In this document: piece after piece, positions 10,522 through 19,081 of the stretch
How the letters are laid out: each line of letters opens with the position of its first letter
Numbering within the stretch: position 1 is the stretch's first letter
Source: Pseudomonas farris
Lineage (GTDB): Bacteria > Pseudomonadota > Gammaproteobacteria > Pseudomonadales > Pseudomonadaceae
DNA length: 64,000 nt
Reading direction: 5' to 3'
Assembly (NCBI RefSeq): GCF_019145235.1
Contig: NZ_JAHSTV010000004.1
Coordinates: 372,001-436,000 of the forward strand
Position numbers and translations under genes: made by a program
Notes under the pieces: model-generated
Told to the model about the DNA's origin: nothing
The model's database searches: none
The model's input: only the letters and a program-made list of their open reading frames with translations

Positions 10522-10565
10522 CGTTGTGGGGTCTCTGGTGTTTCGGTGGTGTCTGGGCGGACGTC

Positions 10566-10640
10566 TTCGCGAGCAAGCCCGCTCCCACAGGGGTCTTGTG
10601 AACACTGAAGATCCAATGTGGGAGCGGGCTTGCTCGCGAA
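10566..10640. repeat. REP doublet, outward-arm orientation
   Basis: TTCGCGAGCAAGCCCGCTCC and its complement flank a short spacer (GTCTTGTGAACACTGAAGATC). The spacer resembles that of the doublet at 9466-9558. It lies between the DSD1-fold gene and kdgK. Confidence 0.93.
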
Positions 10641-10662
10641 GGCCGCGCCTCGGTTCCGAACC

Positions 10663-11880
10663 TTAAAAACAGGTTTCCATGGTTTCGATGACATTCAGTT
10701 GCTCATCCACCAAACACCCAATGCGCCACTTGTCGAACGTCAGGCACGGGTGCGAAGTACCAAACGAAATGATATCGCCCACCCGCAACTCAACCCCCGG
10801 CGCCACGGTCATGAACGCATGCTGATCCATCACCGCCGTCACCTTGCAGGCACTCACGTCCTCGCCGGTCGCCGGCACCACACCGGCCTTGTAACGCAGC
10901 AACGGCACCGGCAGACCGGCGTCATAGGCGACGTCGCGTTTGCCCAGGGCGATCACCGCAAAACCCGGTTCCGGCAACGACTGCACATGCGCCCAGACTT
11001 CCAGCGCCGGGCGCAAACCTTCGTGCAGGTCGCTGCGACGGTCGAGCACGCAGCATTGCGCTTCTTTGTAGATGCCATGGTCGTGGGCCACGTAACTGCC
11101 GGGGCGCAGCACGCTGAGGAAACGCCCGCCGGCATTCTGCGCTTCGAACGACTCAGCGATCAGGTCGTACCAGGCCGAACCCGACGCCGTGATGATCGGT
11201 TTGGCAATGGCGAACGCACCGCTGTCCTGCAACTGCACCGCCAGACGCACCAGGGAATCGGCGAACTCACGGATGCCGCTCACGGCGTGATCGCCGTGAA
11301 TCACCCCTTCGTAACCCTCGATGCCGGTCAATGCCAGCGCCGGTTGAGCCGCGATTGCCTTGGCCAGCGCCAGCACTTCGGCTTCGGTGCGGCAGCCGCA
11401 ACGACCGCCGACCACGCCGTACTCGATCATCACGTTCAGGCGCACACCGCGCGAAGCGAAATACGCGCCGAGGTCCGCGACGTTATCCGGGTGATCGACC
11501 ATGCAATAGAAATCGAAGGTCGGGTCTGCCAACAGATCAGCGATCAGCGCCATGTTCGGCGTACCGACCAATTGGTTGGCCATCAGCACCCGATGCACGC
11601 CATGGGCGTAGGCCGCGCGGGTTTGCGTGGCACTGGCCAGGGTGATGCCCCAGGCACCGGCGTCCAGTTGGCGACGAAACAGCGCCGGGGTCATGCTGGT
11701 TTTACCGTGCGGCGCCAGTTCCGCGCCGCTGTTGCTGACGAAGTCCTGCATCCAGCGAATGTTGTGTTCCAGCGCTTCGCGGTGCAGCACCAGCGCCGGC
11801 AGGCTGACGTCGCGCACAAGATTGGCGCCTGTGTGGGCAAAACCCTTTTCCACGGCGGCAGTATTTTTGGCAGAAGACAT
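10663..11880 (-). CDS. DSD1-family PLP enzyme (D-amino acid / amino-sugar acid dehydratase)
   Basis: A 405-residue fold-type III PLP enzyme with the alanine-racemase-like barrel. The PLP lysine is Lys60 in ELAPHGKTS. The C-terminal SFGTSHPCLTFDKW carries the His-x-Cys pair that binds zinc in DSD1-type D-serine dehydratases. Such enzymes release ammonia from D-serine-like substrates. In this cluster, with a KDG kinase, RidA and an amino-acid type importer, D-glucosaminate (giving KDG plus ammonia) is an attractive substrate. That is inference; D-serine or D-threonine remain possible. ATG at 11880 is preceded by GGAG. Confidence 0.85.
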   Translation of the reverse strand: MSSAKNTAAVEKGFAHTGANLVRDVSLPALVLHREALEHNIRWMQDFVSNSGAELAPHGKTSMTPALFRRQLDAGAWGITLASATQTRAAYAHGVHRVLMANQLVGTPNMALIADLLADPTFDFYCMVDHPDNVADLGAYFASRGVRLNVMIEYGVVGGRCGCRTEAEVLALAKAIAAQPALALTGIEGYEGVIHGDHAVSGIREFADSLVRLAVQLQDSGAFAIAKPIITASGSAWYDLIAESFEAQNAGGRFLSVLRPGSYVAHDHGIYKEAQCCVLDRRSDLHEGLRPALEVWAHVQSLPEPGFAVIALGKRDVAYDAGLPVPLLRYKAGVVPATGEDVSACKVTAVMDQHAFMTVAPGVELRVGDIISFGTSHPCLTFDKWRIGCLVDEQLNVIETMETCF

Positions 11881-11919
11881 GGTCGAACTCCTCACATTCG
11901 CGGCCGCAGGCAGCCGCTG

Positions 11920-12699
11920 TTATTCGTTGATACGCCGGGCGAGACTGTTGGCGCTGTCGATCAACACCCGACGATAGTCGTTGTAATTGTTCTTCGCATC
12001 GGCCCGCGGGGCGACGATGCACAGGGTCGCAATGGCCACGCCGTTCGGGTCTTTCACCGGGGCGGCGAAGCAATGGGTAAAGGTGTCGGCGACGCTATCG
12101 AAGGAAAAGAACCCATCGATACCGGCCTGGCGGATTTCCTCGAGAAACCGCTCCAGCGGCAGGTGTTCACCGCCGGGCAGGATGAAGTCGTCGGGGTCGA
12201 TCAAATCGACTATCTGCTGATCGCTCAGGTGCGCCAGCAACAGGCGCCCGGAAGCGGTCCAGGGGATTGGCGCGTTCTCGCCGATGTCCGAGGAAATGCG
12301 GAAATGTCGTTCGCCCTCTTTCATCAACGCCACGGTGTATTTGCGCCCGTTGAGCAGGCACATCTGCGCGGTTTCGCGGGTCTGGCTGACGATCTCTTGC
12401 AAGGCGAGATCGGCCTCGCGGGTCAGATCGAAATGACGCAAATGCGCCTGTCCGAGGAAGTACAGCTGACGACCGAGGTAAACGTGACCGTCCTTGCCCA
12501 CAGGTTCAAGGATGCGCCGCTCCAACAAGGACGCGACCAGTTCGTAGACCGTGGATTTCGGGCTGCCGATGCCGCTGGCGATTTCATTCGGGCGCAGGGG
12601 CTGGCCGATTTCCTTGAGGAATTCGAGAATGTCGAACGCCCGGTCCAGACCGCGAGCCCGGCGCTTGATGGTGTCTTCGGTCATGTCAGTGGTTCCCAT
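11920..12699 (-). CDS. IclR-family transcriptional regulator
   Basis: A 259-residue regulator with an N-terminal winged helix (LDRAFDILEFLKE, EIASGIGSPKSTVYELVASL) and a C-terminal IclR effector domain (PIPWTASGRLLLAHL, CFAAPVKDPNGVAIATLCI). An alternative ATG five codons in (12684) is equally possible. It sits between ridA and the DSD1-fold gene, 39 bases before the latter, so it probably controls this catabolic set in response to the substrate or an intermediate. Confidence 0.9.
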   Translation of the reverse strand: MGTTDMTEDTIKRRARGLDRAFDILEFLKEIGQPLRPNEIASGIGSPKSTVYELVASLLERRILEPVGKDGHVYLGRQLYFLGQAHLRHFDLTREADLALQEIVSQTRETAQMCLLNGRKYTVALMKEGERHFRISSDIGENAPIPWTASGRLLLAHLSDQQIVDLIDPDDFILPGGEHLPLERFLEEIRQAGIDGFFSFDSVADTFTHCFAAPVKDPNGVAIATLCIVAPRADAKNNYNDYRRVLIDSANSLARRINE

Positions 12700-12748
12700 T
12701 AATATGCCGGGAGTTTACCCAGAGTGCTGCGGCGACTGTTAGGCCGCC

Positions 12749-12840
12749 TTCGCGGGCAAGCCACGCTCCCACAGGGTTCTATTTGCCGCCACAGGTTGCA
12801 GACACACCTTCCATCCCTGTGGGAGCGGGCTTGCCCGCGA
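12749..12840. repeat. REP doublet, variant arms
   Basis: TTCGCGGGCAAGCCACGCTC comes first and TGTGGGAGCGGGCTTGCCCG last. The two arms are not identical (CCACGC against CCCGC), so this doublet is diverging. It lies between the IclR gene and ridA. Confidence 0.88.
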
Positions 12841-12855
12841 TGGGCGCGCCTCGGC

Positions 12856-13245
12856 TCAGGCCTTTTTCTTGTACGCAATGCAGTCAATCTCGACCTTGCA
12901 ATCGACCATCATGCTCGCCTGTACGCAGGCCCTCGCCGGTGCGTGTTCGCTTTTGAAGTACTCGGAAAACACTTTATTGAAACTCCAGAAATCCCGTGGG
13001 TCTTCCAGCCACACGCCGGTACGGACTACGTCTTCCAGACCGTAACCGGCCTCTTCCAGAATCGCGATCAGGTTTTTCATGGTCTGGTGAGTCTGCTCGA
13101 CAATGCCGCCCACGATAATTTCACCATCCAGCGCCGGCACCTGGCCGGACACGTGCAGCCAGCCATCGGCTTCGACGGCGCGGGCGAAAGGACGGGGCTG
13201 GCCGCCACCGGCGGTGCTGCCGGTGCCGTAACGAGTAATGCTCAT
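12856..13245 (-). CDS. RidA-family enamine/imine deaminase
   Basis: A 129-residue YjgF/YER057c/UK114 protein. It has WLHVSGQVPALDGEI near the start, QTHQTMKNLIAILEEAGYGLEDVVRTGVWL, and a C-terminal ARACVQASMMVDCKVEIDCIAY with the conserved Arg. RidA proteins hydrolyse reactive enamines made by PLP-dependent dehydratases, which fits the DSD1-fold enzyme in the same set. ATG at 13245 follows GGAG. It is 24 bases after the ABC ATPase gene. Confidence 0.92.
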   Translation of the reverse strand: MSITRYGTGSTAGGGQPRPFARAVEADGWLHVSGQVPALDGEIIVGGIVEQTHQTMKNLIAILEEAGYGLEDVVRTGVWLEDPRDFWSFNKVFSEYFKSEHAPARACVQASMMVDCKVEIDCIAYKKKA

Positions 13246-13269
13246 GGGTGTTTCTCCTGATTGAAAAAG

Positions 13270-14061
13270 TTAAAAACGAGTGTTCTTGAGAAATTCCGCC
13301 AGACGCGGCGACTGCGGGCGTTCGAACAGTTCCTTGGGTGGCCCCTGCTCTTCGATCCGCCCCTGATTCATGAACACGATCTTGTCTGAGACCTCAAAGG
13401 CAAAGCGCATTTCGTGGGTCACCAGCAGCATGGTCATGCCGTCTTCGGCCAAGCCCTTGATCACGTTCAGCACTTCGCCGACCAGTTCCGGGTCGAGGGC
13501 CGAGGTGACTTCATCGAACAGCATCAGGCTCGGGTTCATCGCAATCGCCCGGGCAATCGCCACGCGCTGTTGCTGACCGCCAGACAACTGACCGGGGTAA
13601 TGGTCGCGACGTTCCAGCAGGCCAACCCGCTCCAGCCATTTTTCCGCCAGCGCCACGGCTTCATCCTTGTGCAGCTTTTTGACCTTGAGCAACCCGAGGG
13701 TGACGTTCTGCAACGCGGTGAGGTGCGGGAACAGATTGAATTGCTGGAACGCCATGCCGGTCATCGCTCGATGGCGGGCGATGACTTTTTCCGGGTGCCG
13801 CACGCGCTTGCCGTTGACCTCGTGATAGCCGATGGATTCGCCGTCGAGCAGAATCTGCCCGCCCTGGAACTCTTCGAGCATGTTCACGCAGCGCAGCAGC
13901 GTGGTCTTGCCCGAGCCGCTGGAGCCGATCAGCGTGACCACGTTGCCGCGCTGCATGGTCAAGTCGACGCCCTTGAGCACTTCGAGCTGGCCGTATTGTT
14001 TGTGCAGGCCGCGGATGTCCAGCAGCGCTTGATTCTGTGTCGAAACTTGAGCTTGTGTCAT
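13270..14061 (-). CDS. Amino-acid type ABC importer, ATP-binding subunit
   Basis: A 263-residue ATPase with Walker [10 protein letters not shown], the Q-loop region, signature LSGGQQQR, Walker [15 protein letters not shown] and H-loop VTHEM. It matches the GlnQ/HisP group for polar amino acids. Its start overlaps the stop of the adjacent permease gene by four bases (ATGA), showing translational coupling. Confidence 0.95.
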   Translation of the reverse strand: MTQAQVSTQNQALLDIRGLHKQYGQLEVLKGVDLTMQRGNVVTLIGSSGSGKTTLLRCVNMLEEFQGGQILLDGESIGYHEVNGKRVRHPEKVIARHRAMTGMAFQQFNLFPHLTALQNVTLGLLKVKKLHKDEAVALAEKWLERVGLLERRDHYPGQLSGGQQQRVAIARAIAMNPSLMLFDEVTSALDPELVGEVLNVIKGLAEDGMTMLLVTHEMRFAFEVSDKIVFMNQGRIEEQGPPKELFERPQSPRLAEFLKNTRF

Positions 14062-14720
14062 GGCAAGGCCACCCGCTTTTCAATGTGCCGGCCGAGTAAT
14101 TCGATGGCGTAATTGATGATGAAAAAGAGCAAACCGGCGAACAGGTAAAACTCCAGGGTCATGAACGTCCGGGCGATGATCTGCTGGGTGCTGAGCAGCA
14201 ATTCGGCGACGCCGATCACCGACAACAGCGTCGAGGCCTTGACGATCTCGGTGGACGAATTGACCCAGGTCGGCAAGATCTGCCGCAACGCCTGGGGCAA
14301 CAACACGTAGCCCAGTGCCTGGTAAAACGTCAGGCCGATGGCCTTGCTCGCTTCCATCTGGCCACTGGGCAGCGCCTGCAACGCACCGCGCACAATCTCG
14401 GCGACGTGGGAGCCGCAAAACAGCGTCAGCCCCAGGGTGCCGGCGCCGAATGCGCTGATTTGCCAGCCTAATGCCGGCGCCATGTAGAAGCACGCCAACA
14501 CCAATACAAACACTGGCGTGCCGCGAATGATGTCGACGTAAAACCGGAACGGCGCGCGCATCCAGAACGTGCCATAGGTGAGCACTAAACCTGCAACGAT
14601 GCCGACCAGCGTGCCCAACAAAATCGCCAGCGCCGAGCACTGCACACTGGTCAGAAAGCCCTGCCACAGGACGTCCCGCGCCACCCATAACTCATGCAAC
14701 CAGCTGGGGGATTCGTACAT
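14058..14720 (-). CDS. Amino-acid type ABC importer, permease subunit
   Basis: A 220-residue HisM/GlnP-type permease with about five membrane spans. It has the EAA-type loop [18 protein letters not shown] that contacts the ATPase, and [22 protein letters not shown] after it. The gene is nine bases downstream of its partner permease and overlaps the ATPase gene by four bases. Confidence 0.94.
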   Translation of the reverse strand: MYESPSWLHELWVARDVLWQGFLTSVQCSALAILLGTLVGIVAGLVLTYGTFWMRAPFRFYVDIIRGTPVFVLVLACFYMAPALGWQISAFGAGTLGLTLFCGSHVAEIVRGALQALPSGQMEASKAIGLTFYQALGYVLLPQALRQILPTWVNSSTEIVKASTLLSVIGVAELLLSTQQIIARTFMTLEFYLFAGLLFFIINYAIELLGRHIEKRVALP

Positions 14721-14729
14721 GGGGGCCTC

Positions 14730-15392
14730 CTATCGGCGAATCGCCAGACGCTGCTCGAGGTAACGCAGCATCATGGCAATGAGGTAACAGGCCGCAACAT
14801 AGAGCGCTGTGGTCACCAGCCAGGTTTCAATCACCCGGTAGCTCTCGACATTGATCTTGCGCGCGTAATAGGTCAGCTCCGGCACGGCAATCGCCGCCGC
14901 CAGCGAGGTGTCCTTGAACAGTGAAATGAAATTGTTCGACAGGGCCGGCAGCACGTTGCGCAACATCACCGGCACGGTGATGTACGCCTTGACCTGCCAC
15001 TCACCGAGCCCGATGGCCAGGCCGGCTTCACGTAGCCCCTTGGGAATGCTCAACAACCCGCCGCGGAACACTTCGGTCAGGTACGCCCCGGCATACAGCG
15101 ACAGGGTGATGATGAACGACGGGATCTTGTCCAGACGAATGCCAAGGCTCGGCAACGCGAAGTAGATCAACAGGATCAACACCAGAATCGGCGTATTACG
15201 GATCACCGTCACATACACCGACGCCAGCACCCGCAATGCGCGATGCTTTGACAGCAAAGCAAACGCCATCAGCAGGCCGATCACGCAGCCGATGGCGATC
15301 GACACCAGCGCCAGCTCAAGGCCCAGACCGAGCCCCGCCAGCAAGGTGTCGAAGTCGCGCCAGACGGCGGCAAAATTCAACTGATAGTTCAT
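14730..15392 (-). CDS. Amino-acid type ABC importer, permease subunit
   Basis: A 220-residue permease paralogous to the following one. Its coupling loop is GGLLSIPKGLREAGLAIGLG, and RNTPILVLILLIYFALP sits near residue 90. The two permeases probably form a heterodimer. It follows the binding-protein gene by 52 bases. Confidence 0.94.
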   Translation of the reverse strand: MNYQLNFAAVWRDFDTLLAGLGLGLELALVSIAIGCVIGLLMAFALLSKHRALRVLASVYVTVIRNTPILVLILLIYFALPSLGIRLDKIPSFIITLSLYAGAYLTEVFRGGLLSIPKGLREAGLAIGLGEWQVKAYITVPVMLRNVLPALSNNFISLFKDTSLAAAIAVPELTYYARKINVESYRVIETWLVTTALYVAACYLIAMMLRYLEQRLAIRR

Positions 15393-15444
15393 GGTCAGCA
15401 GTACCTTGAGCGGGGCGATTTAAAACCGCCCCGCTCTCACGGGA

Positions 15445-16293
15445 TCATTTGTATTCGACGGGGAAACCAATCGTAGGTGTCGGAAGGTCTACACCGAACC
15501 ACTGCTTGAACGATGCCGCGTAAGTCGGGAACTCAACGCCGGTCATGGCTTCATGCAGGACGGTGTTGACGAAGTTCAGCCAGTCCTGATCGCCGCGTTT
15601 GACGGCGCACGAATAGGTTTGCGGGCTCCAGGCATAGGCCGGGCTGCGATAGCGACCAGCGTTCTGCACCATCAGGTACTTCACCGACGACTGATCGGTG
15701 GCCGCCGCATCGGCACGACCGGAGTTCACCGCCTGATACATCAAATCCACGCTGTCGTACTGGTCGACCTTGGCCTTGGGCAACGCCTGATGCACCAGTT
15801 CTTCGGCATACACGTTCTGCAGCACCGCCACGATCACACCGTCGCCGGCGGCCTTCAGGTCGTCGATTTCCTTGTACTTGCTGTTGGCCGGCAACAACAG
15901 GCCCACGCCTTCGCGGTAGTACGGCAGGGTGAACGCCACTTGCTGGGCGCGGCTGGCGGTCACGGTGATGAACTGGCAACTCATGTCGACCTTGTCGGTC
16001 AGCAGATTCGGAATTCGCGCATCGGACGACTGCACCACGAACTCGACCTTGCTCGGGTCGTTGAACAACCCTTTGGCCACCATCCGCGCGATATCGATAT
16101 CAAAACCCTGCAACTTGCCATCCGCTCCCTGGAAGTGCCACGGCGCATTGGTACTGCCCGTGCCCACAATCAATTTCCCACGGGCCAGCACGCTGTCGAG
16201 CTTGCTGTCTGCCGCTTGAGCGACACCCATGACAGCGGCCGAAGCCGCGAGAACGAAAACACACGCTTTAAACAACGAAGGTCGGCGATGCAT
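15445..16293 (-). CDS. ABC importer periplasmic substrate-binding protein (SBP_bac_3 type)
   Basis: A 282-residue periplasmic protein with a signal peptide (positively charged start, hydrophobic ACVFVLAASAAVMGVAQA). The mature part starts with LDSVLARGKLIVGTG and contains QGFDIDIARMVAKGLF and IPNLLTDKVDMSCQFITVT, as in family 3 amino-acid binding proteins. It is first in the minus-strand set, so the promoter should lie in 16294-16718. The ligand is not readable from the sequence; the cluster suggests an amino acid-like sugar acid. Confidence 0.93.
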   Translation of the reverse strand: MHRRPSLFKACVFVLAASAAVMGVAQAADSKLDSVLARGKLIVGTGSTNAPWHFQGADGKLQGFDIDIARMVAKGLFNDPSKVEFVVQSSDARIPNLLTDKVDMSCQFITVTASRAQQVAFTLPYYREGVGLLLPANSKYKEIDDLKAAGDGVIVAVLQNVYAEELVHQALPKAKVDQYDSVDLMYQAVNSGRADAAATDQSSVKYLMVQNAGRYRSPAYAWSPQTYSCAVKRGDQDWLNFVNTVLHEAMTGVEFPTYAASFKQWFGVDLPTPTIGFPVEYK

Positions 16294-16610
16294 GGCAAGT
16301 ACTCCAGGGTCATGTTTATTCCGCTATACCGGAAGTAGGTATGTAACAACGGAATAGACAGCAGAAAGTGTGCCACAGGATCGGCAGAAAATCGTGGGTT
16401 ATGAAAATCCAATTGATTCAGTTGGTTAGAAAAAACGATGTGGGCTATCTCGCACGGCCCCTGGCATGCGCTCGCTACCGAACGCAACCCATTGGGAAGT
16501 AACGCCACATTCAGGTGCCTCTGTGCGATAAATCCATGCACCCAGTGCCGGATATAGACGCCGCGAGGCTCTTGACTGCAAGTGACCGCTCATCGAATTT
16601 ACTGCCTTAC

Positions 16611-16626
16611 CTGTCAAAACTGACAG
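16611..16626. promoter_or_regulatory. Inverted repeat CTGTCA-AAAC-TGACAG, possible operator
   Basis: A perfect 6-bp inverted repeat with a 4-base centre, 93 bases before the small beta-rich gene and about 320 bases from the divergent binding-protein gene. It lies in the 425-base gap 16294-16718, which has no other gene. The factor is unknown. Confidence 0.45.
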
Positions 16627-16718
16627 TTGTGGAATGCCTATTCGAATTGCCTAATTACTCAGCACCTCAATGCGGTGCAAACCACTAAAAACGAACGATT
16701 CCGAAAAGGACTTTTGCA

Positions 16719-17123
16719 ATGGCTAATTTGATCAAGAACGGTGACTTTTCTCAGCAAGGCAATGAGTGGACGGCGACCAATCCAGATAACGTGAGCTACG
16801 TAACCGGTCATTGCATTATCGGTGCCCCGGATTCAATCAGTCAGGACGTCCCCACCGGTAGCGGCGCCGGCGGACAGTTCATGCTGTCCGCAAGAATGAA
16901 AACTCTCCCCGGCTCTGCTGCCCGGCTTCAAGTGCAGCCGCTCCCCACAGGCGAGCCGGTTTACCTTGACCTCCATGGCAACCAAGATTGGACCGTATTA
17001 TCCAAAAAATTCGAAGTCCAGATCTCAACGATCAAGTTCAAAGTCACACTGGAAGCTAATGATGGTGAGTTCGGCACTTTGGGCTCTTATTTCGGCGATG
17101 TGACGCTATCAAAGCTTCTCTAG
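16719..17123 (+). CDS. Small beta-sandwich protein, carbohydrate-binding-like (unknown role)
   Basis: A 134-residue protein without a signal peptide. It begins NLIKNGDFSQQGNEW, the usual opening of CBM4/9-like and other galactose-binding-fold modules. Short hydrophobic strands and a closing GSYFGDVTLSKLL fit the same fold. The match is to a fold, not a function. AAAAGGA lies seven bases before the ATG. It is a lone gene beside an inverted repeat that may be an operator. Confidence 0.7.
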   Translation: MANLIKNGDFSQQGNEWTATNPDNVSYVTGHCIIGAPDSISQDVPTGSGAGGQFMLSARMKTLPGSAARLQVQPLPTGEPVYLDLHGNQDWTVLSKKFEVQISTIKFKVTLEANDGEFGTLGSYFGDVTLSKLL

Positions 17124-17226
17124 TACGCCGCTGAGGCCTGACACGCGAGTTATCACGTGGCGATGACTCGCGTTTTGTTTCGCCTTAGCACGCCGCCGAT
17201 GCATCCCGAGAGAAAGGAGTTTTTCA

Positions 17227-17718
17227 ATGAACTCGACAGCCCCCCACTCAACATTACCCCCCATCTACCGCAAGGCCCTGAAAACCTGGCGGCCGGTGAT
17301 CCTGTATTTCGGCAATCAGCACTGTCCAGCCTGCGAAACAGCCGGGCCGATTTTTCGTCAGATTGGCGAACGATATCGCCATCACGCGAACATCTACATG
17401 CTCAACACCAGCGAATCCCCTCGACATCCGGACGTCACCGGCACACCCACCGTGCTGTTTTATAAGGATGGGAGGTTGCTGAAAAAGCTCAAGGGAATCG
17501 GCACTGAGCAAACCCTGCAAGAAGACTTCGCCAGGCACATTGGCAAGGTGAAACCCAGATACATGGCTCGCAAACCGAGCCATGACCTAGTGTGGTTGCG
17601 TCAATCCCTGCGGACCCTGTGCACCGTGCCTCGGGCACATCAGATGGGCAGTCGTCGCCGGGCTCTGCCGCAAACCCGGTCCGCTATCGCACGCGCACCA
17701 GGTTCAACGCGCCGCTGA
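17227..17718 (+). CDS. Thioredoxin-fold protein with CPAC site, abnormal C-terminus
   Basis: A 163-residue frame preceded by a strong AGAAAGGAG site. Residues ~15-105 form a thioredoxin-like domain with the redox motif HCPACE, a cis-proline loop (TGTPTVLFYKDGRLLKKLKG) and a helix at the end. Residues after ~115 are Arg/Ser-rich, look unlike any protein, and overlap the debris of another gene on the opposite strand. The original stop was probably lost, or the gene was joined to unrelated DNA near 17590. The thioredoxin domain itself looks intact. Confidence 0.7.
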   Translation: MNSTAPHSTLPPIYRKALKTWRPVILYFGNQHCPACETAGPIFRQIGERYRHHANIYMLNTSESPRHPDVTGTPTVLFYKDGRLLKKLKGIGTEQTLQEDFARHIGKVKPRYMARKPSHDLVWLRQSLRTLCTVPRAHQMGSRRRALPQTRSAIARAPGSTRR

Positions 17719-17812
17719 CCATGAATCCACCCTTCTCCTCGATCACATCCGGCCCCTCGATTTCGCTGGCCTCGGGTAACTCGCCGGCGATCGATTCGAG
17801 AGTGTTGAATTC
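17684..17812 (-). pseudogene. C-terminal fragment of a CBS/CorC-HlyC-type (hemolysin-family) protein
   Basis: On the minus strand about 42 codons read TLESIAGELPEASEIEGPD, then VIEEKGGFMVSGALNLVRV, and end in TAG. This resembles the end of the second CBS domain and the start of the CorC_HlyC domain (pattern EAIVGDLPEEDE...GSWLVDG) of TerC/CorB-type membrane proteins. No upstream part of such a gene is present. It is a relic of 130 bases in the poorly coding gap 17719-18049. The remaining gap sequence shows no feature I can name. Confidence 0.5.
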
Positions 17813-18049
17813 AGAATGCCGAGCACGGCAAGGCGTCGCGGAGGCCGTGGAACTGCAATATCAAAGGTATTCAGAAGTCGAAAGACTGGGTGTTTCGCGT
17901 GCATCAAGACAGCGCAGTAGCGCGAGGAGAAAAGGATTACCGGCAGGCTCCGAGAGGGTGTTCATGCACGTCCTGAAAGGAAAAAGGCCTTGGAGCGTAC
18001 AGGCAAAAGCGACATTTCCTACAGTTGGAAATAATTACAAAATCTGTAA

Positions 18050-18916
18050 TCAGCGATTTTTGACTCGCTCGATATACCTCGCCACCGCCGGTGATTTTTC
18101 GAATCGCCGATGGATCAACGACAACCAGGAGGTCGCCTCACACCCATTGATCGGCCGGTACAAGACACCGGGCAGACCGACATGCCCGACCACCGATTCT
18201 GGCACCACCGCCACGCCCTGCCCCAACGACACCAATGCAATGACCGCCACCAACCCGCCCGGTTGCGCCCCCAGTTTTGGCGCAAATCCGCCCTCGGCAG
18301 CGACTTGCAAGGTGCCGCTGATTTGCTCCGGCAGGATGAACGTCTCGTTCTGCAAATGTTCCGGACCAATCTCTGGCAGTCGGCACAGCCAGGACTCGGC
18401 CGACACCGCCAGCACAAAACCCTCTGCATCCAGGCGAATGGCTTCCAGGCCCTCTGGCAAGGTCATGGGTGAGCGGACATAGCCAATATCGAAACGACCC
18501 TCGACCACCATCATCGGCAATGACGCCATGGGACTTTCCCGTACGTTCAGGCTGACGTCGGGACACTCGCGGCTGAAGGCTTGCACCTGTTTCTGCAGCA
18601 AGCCCGAATACACCGCCGAAGCCACGTAACCCAGTTCGATATGGCCAATATCCCCGCGCCCTGCGCGCTGGGCGTTGTACTGAGCATATTCGAATTGCCG
18701 CACCGTCGCCTCGGCCTCGATTACCAGCGCGGCGCCGGCCTCGGTCAGGCTGACTTCACGTGTCTGGCGCAGGAACAGTCGCGTGCCGAGTTCGTTCTCC
18801 ATGTCCTGGATCTGTCGAGTCAAGGTCGGCGGTGCGATACCGAGTTGTTCGGCGGCGCGGGTGAAGTTGCCTTGCCGGGCAACAGCCAGAAAATAGCGGA
18901 AATGCCGTATGTCCAT
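18050..18916 (-). CDS. LysR-family regulator
   Basis: A 288-residue regulator with an N-terminal helix-turn-helix (RHFRYFLAVARQGNFTRAAE, APPTLTRQIQDMENELG) and a LysR substrate-binding domain. The ATG at 18916 fits the family start; upstream codons do not. It is divergent from the MFS transporter gene 165 bases away, the classic layout in which a LysR protein controls the pump. Confidence 0.92.
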   Translation of the reverse strand: MDIRHFRYFLAVARQGNFTRAAEQLGIAPPTLTRQIQDMENELGTRLFLRQTREVSLTEAGAALVIEAEATVRQFEYAQYNAQRAGRGDIGHIELGYVASAVYSGLLQKQVQAFSRECPDVSLNVRESPMASLPMMVVEGRFDIGYVRSPMTLPEGLEAIRLDAEGFVLAVSAESWLCRLPEIGPEHLQNETFILPEQISGTLQVAAEGGFAPKLGAQPGGLVAVIALVSLGQGVAVVPESVVGHVGLPGVLYRPINGCEATSWLSLIHRRFEKSPAVARYIERVKNR

Positions 18917-19081
18917 TGGTGTATTAGCCAAAAGGTAATGAAATCCCGTTGTCCGGCTAACGAAGCCTGTAACCGGTCGCGATAAGCTCGTCTGGCAATC
19001 ACAGTAGAGAGCCCACCTCATGTACGTCAAACCCCATATCGCCCCAATGACCAATGGCCTTGCCCAAAAGGCAATCACACC

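Noticed and set aside
10618..12702. A 694-residue plus-strand frame across the DSD1-fold and IclR genes
   Set aside because: It covers two genes with clear motifs on the other strand and begins inside a REP repeat.
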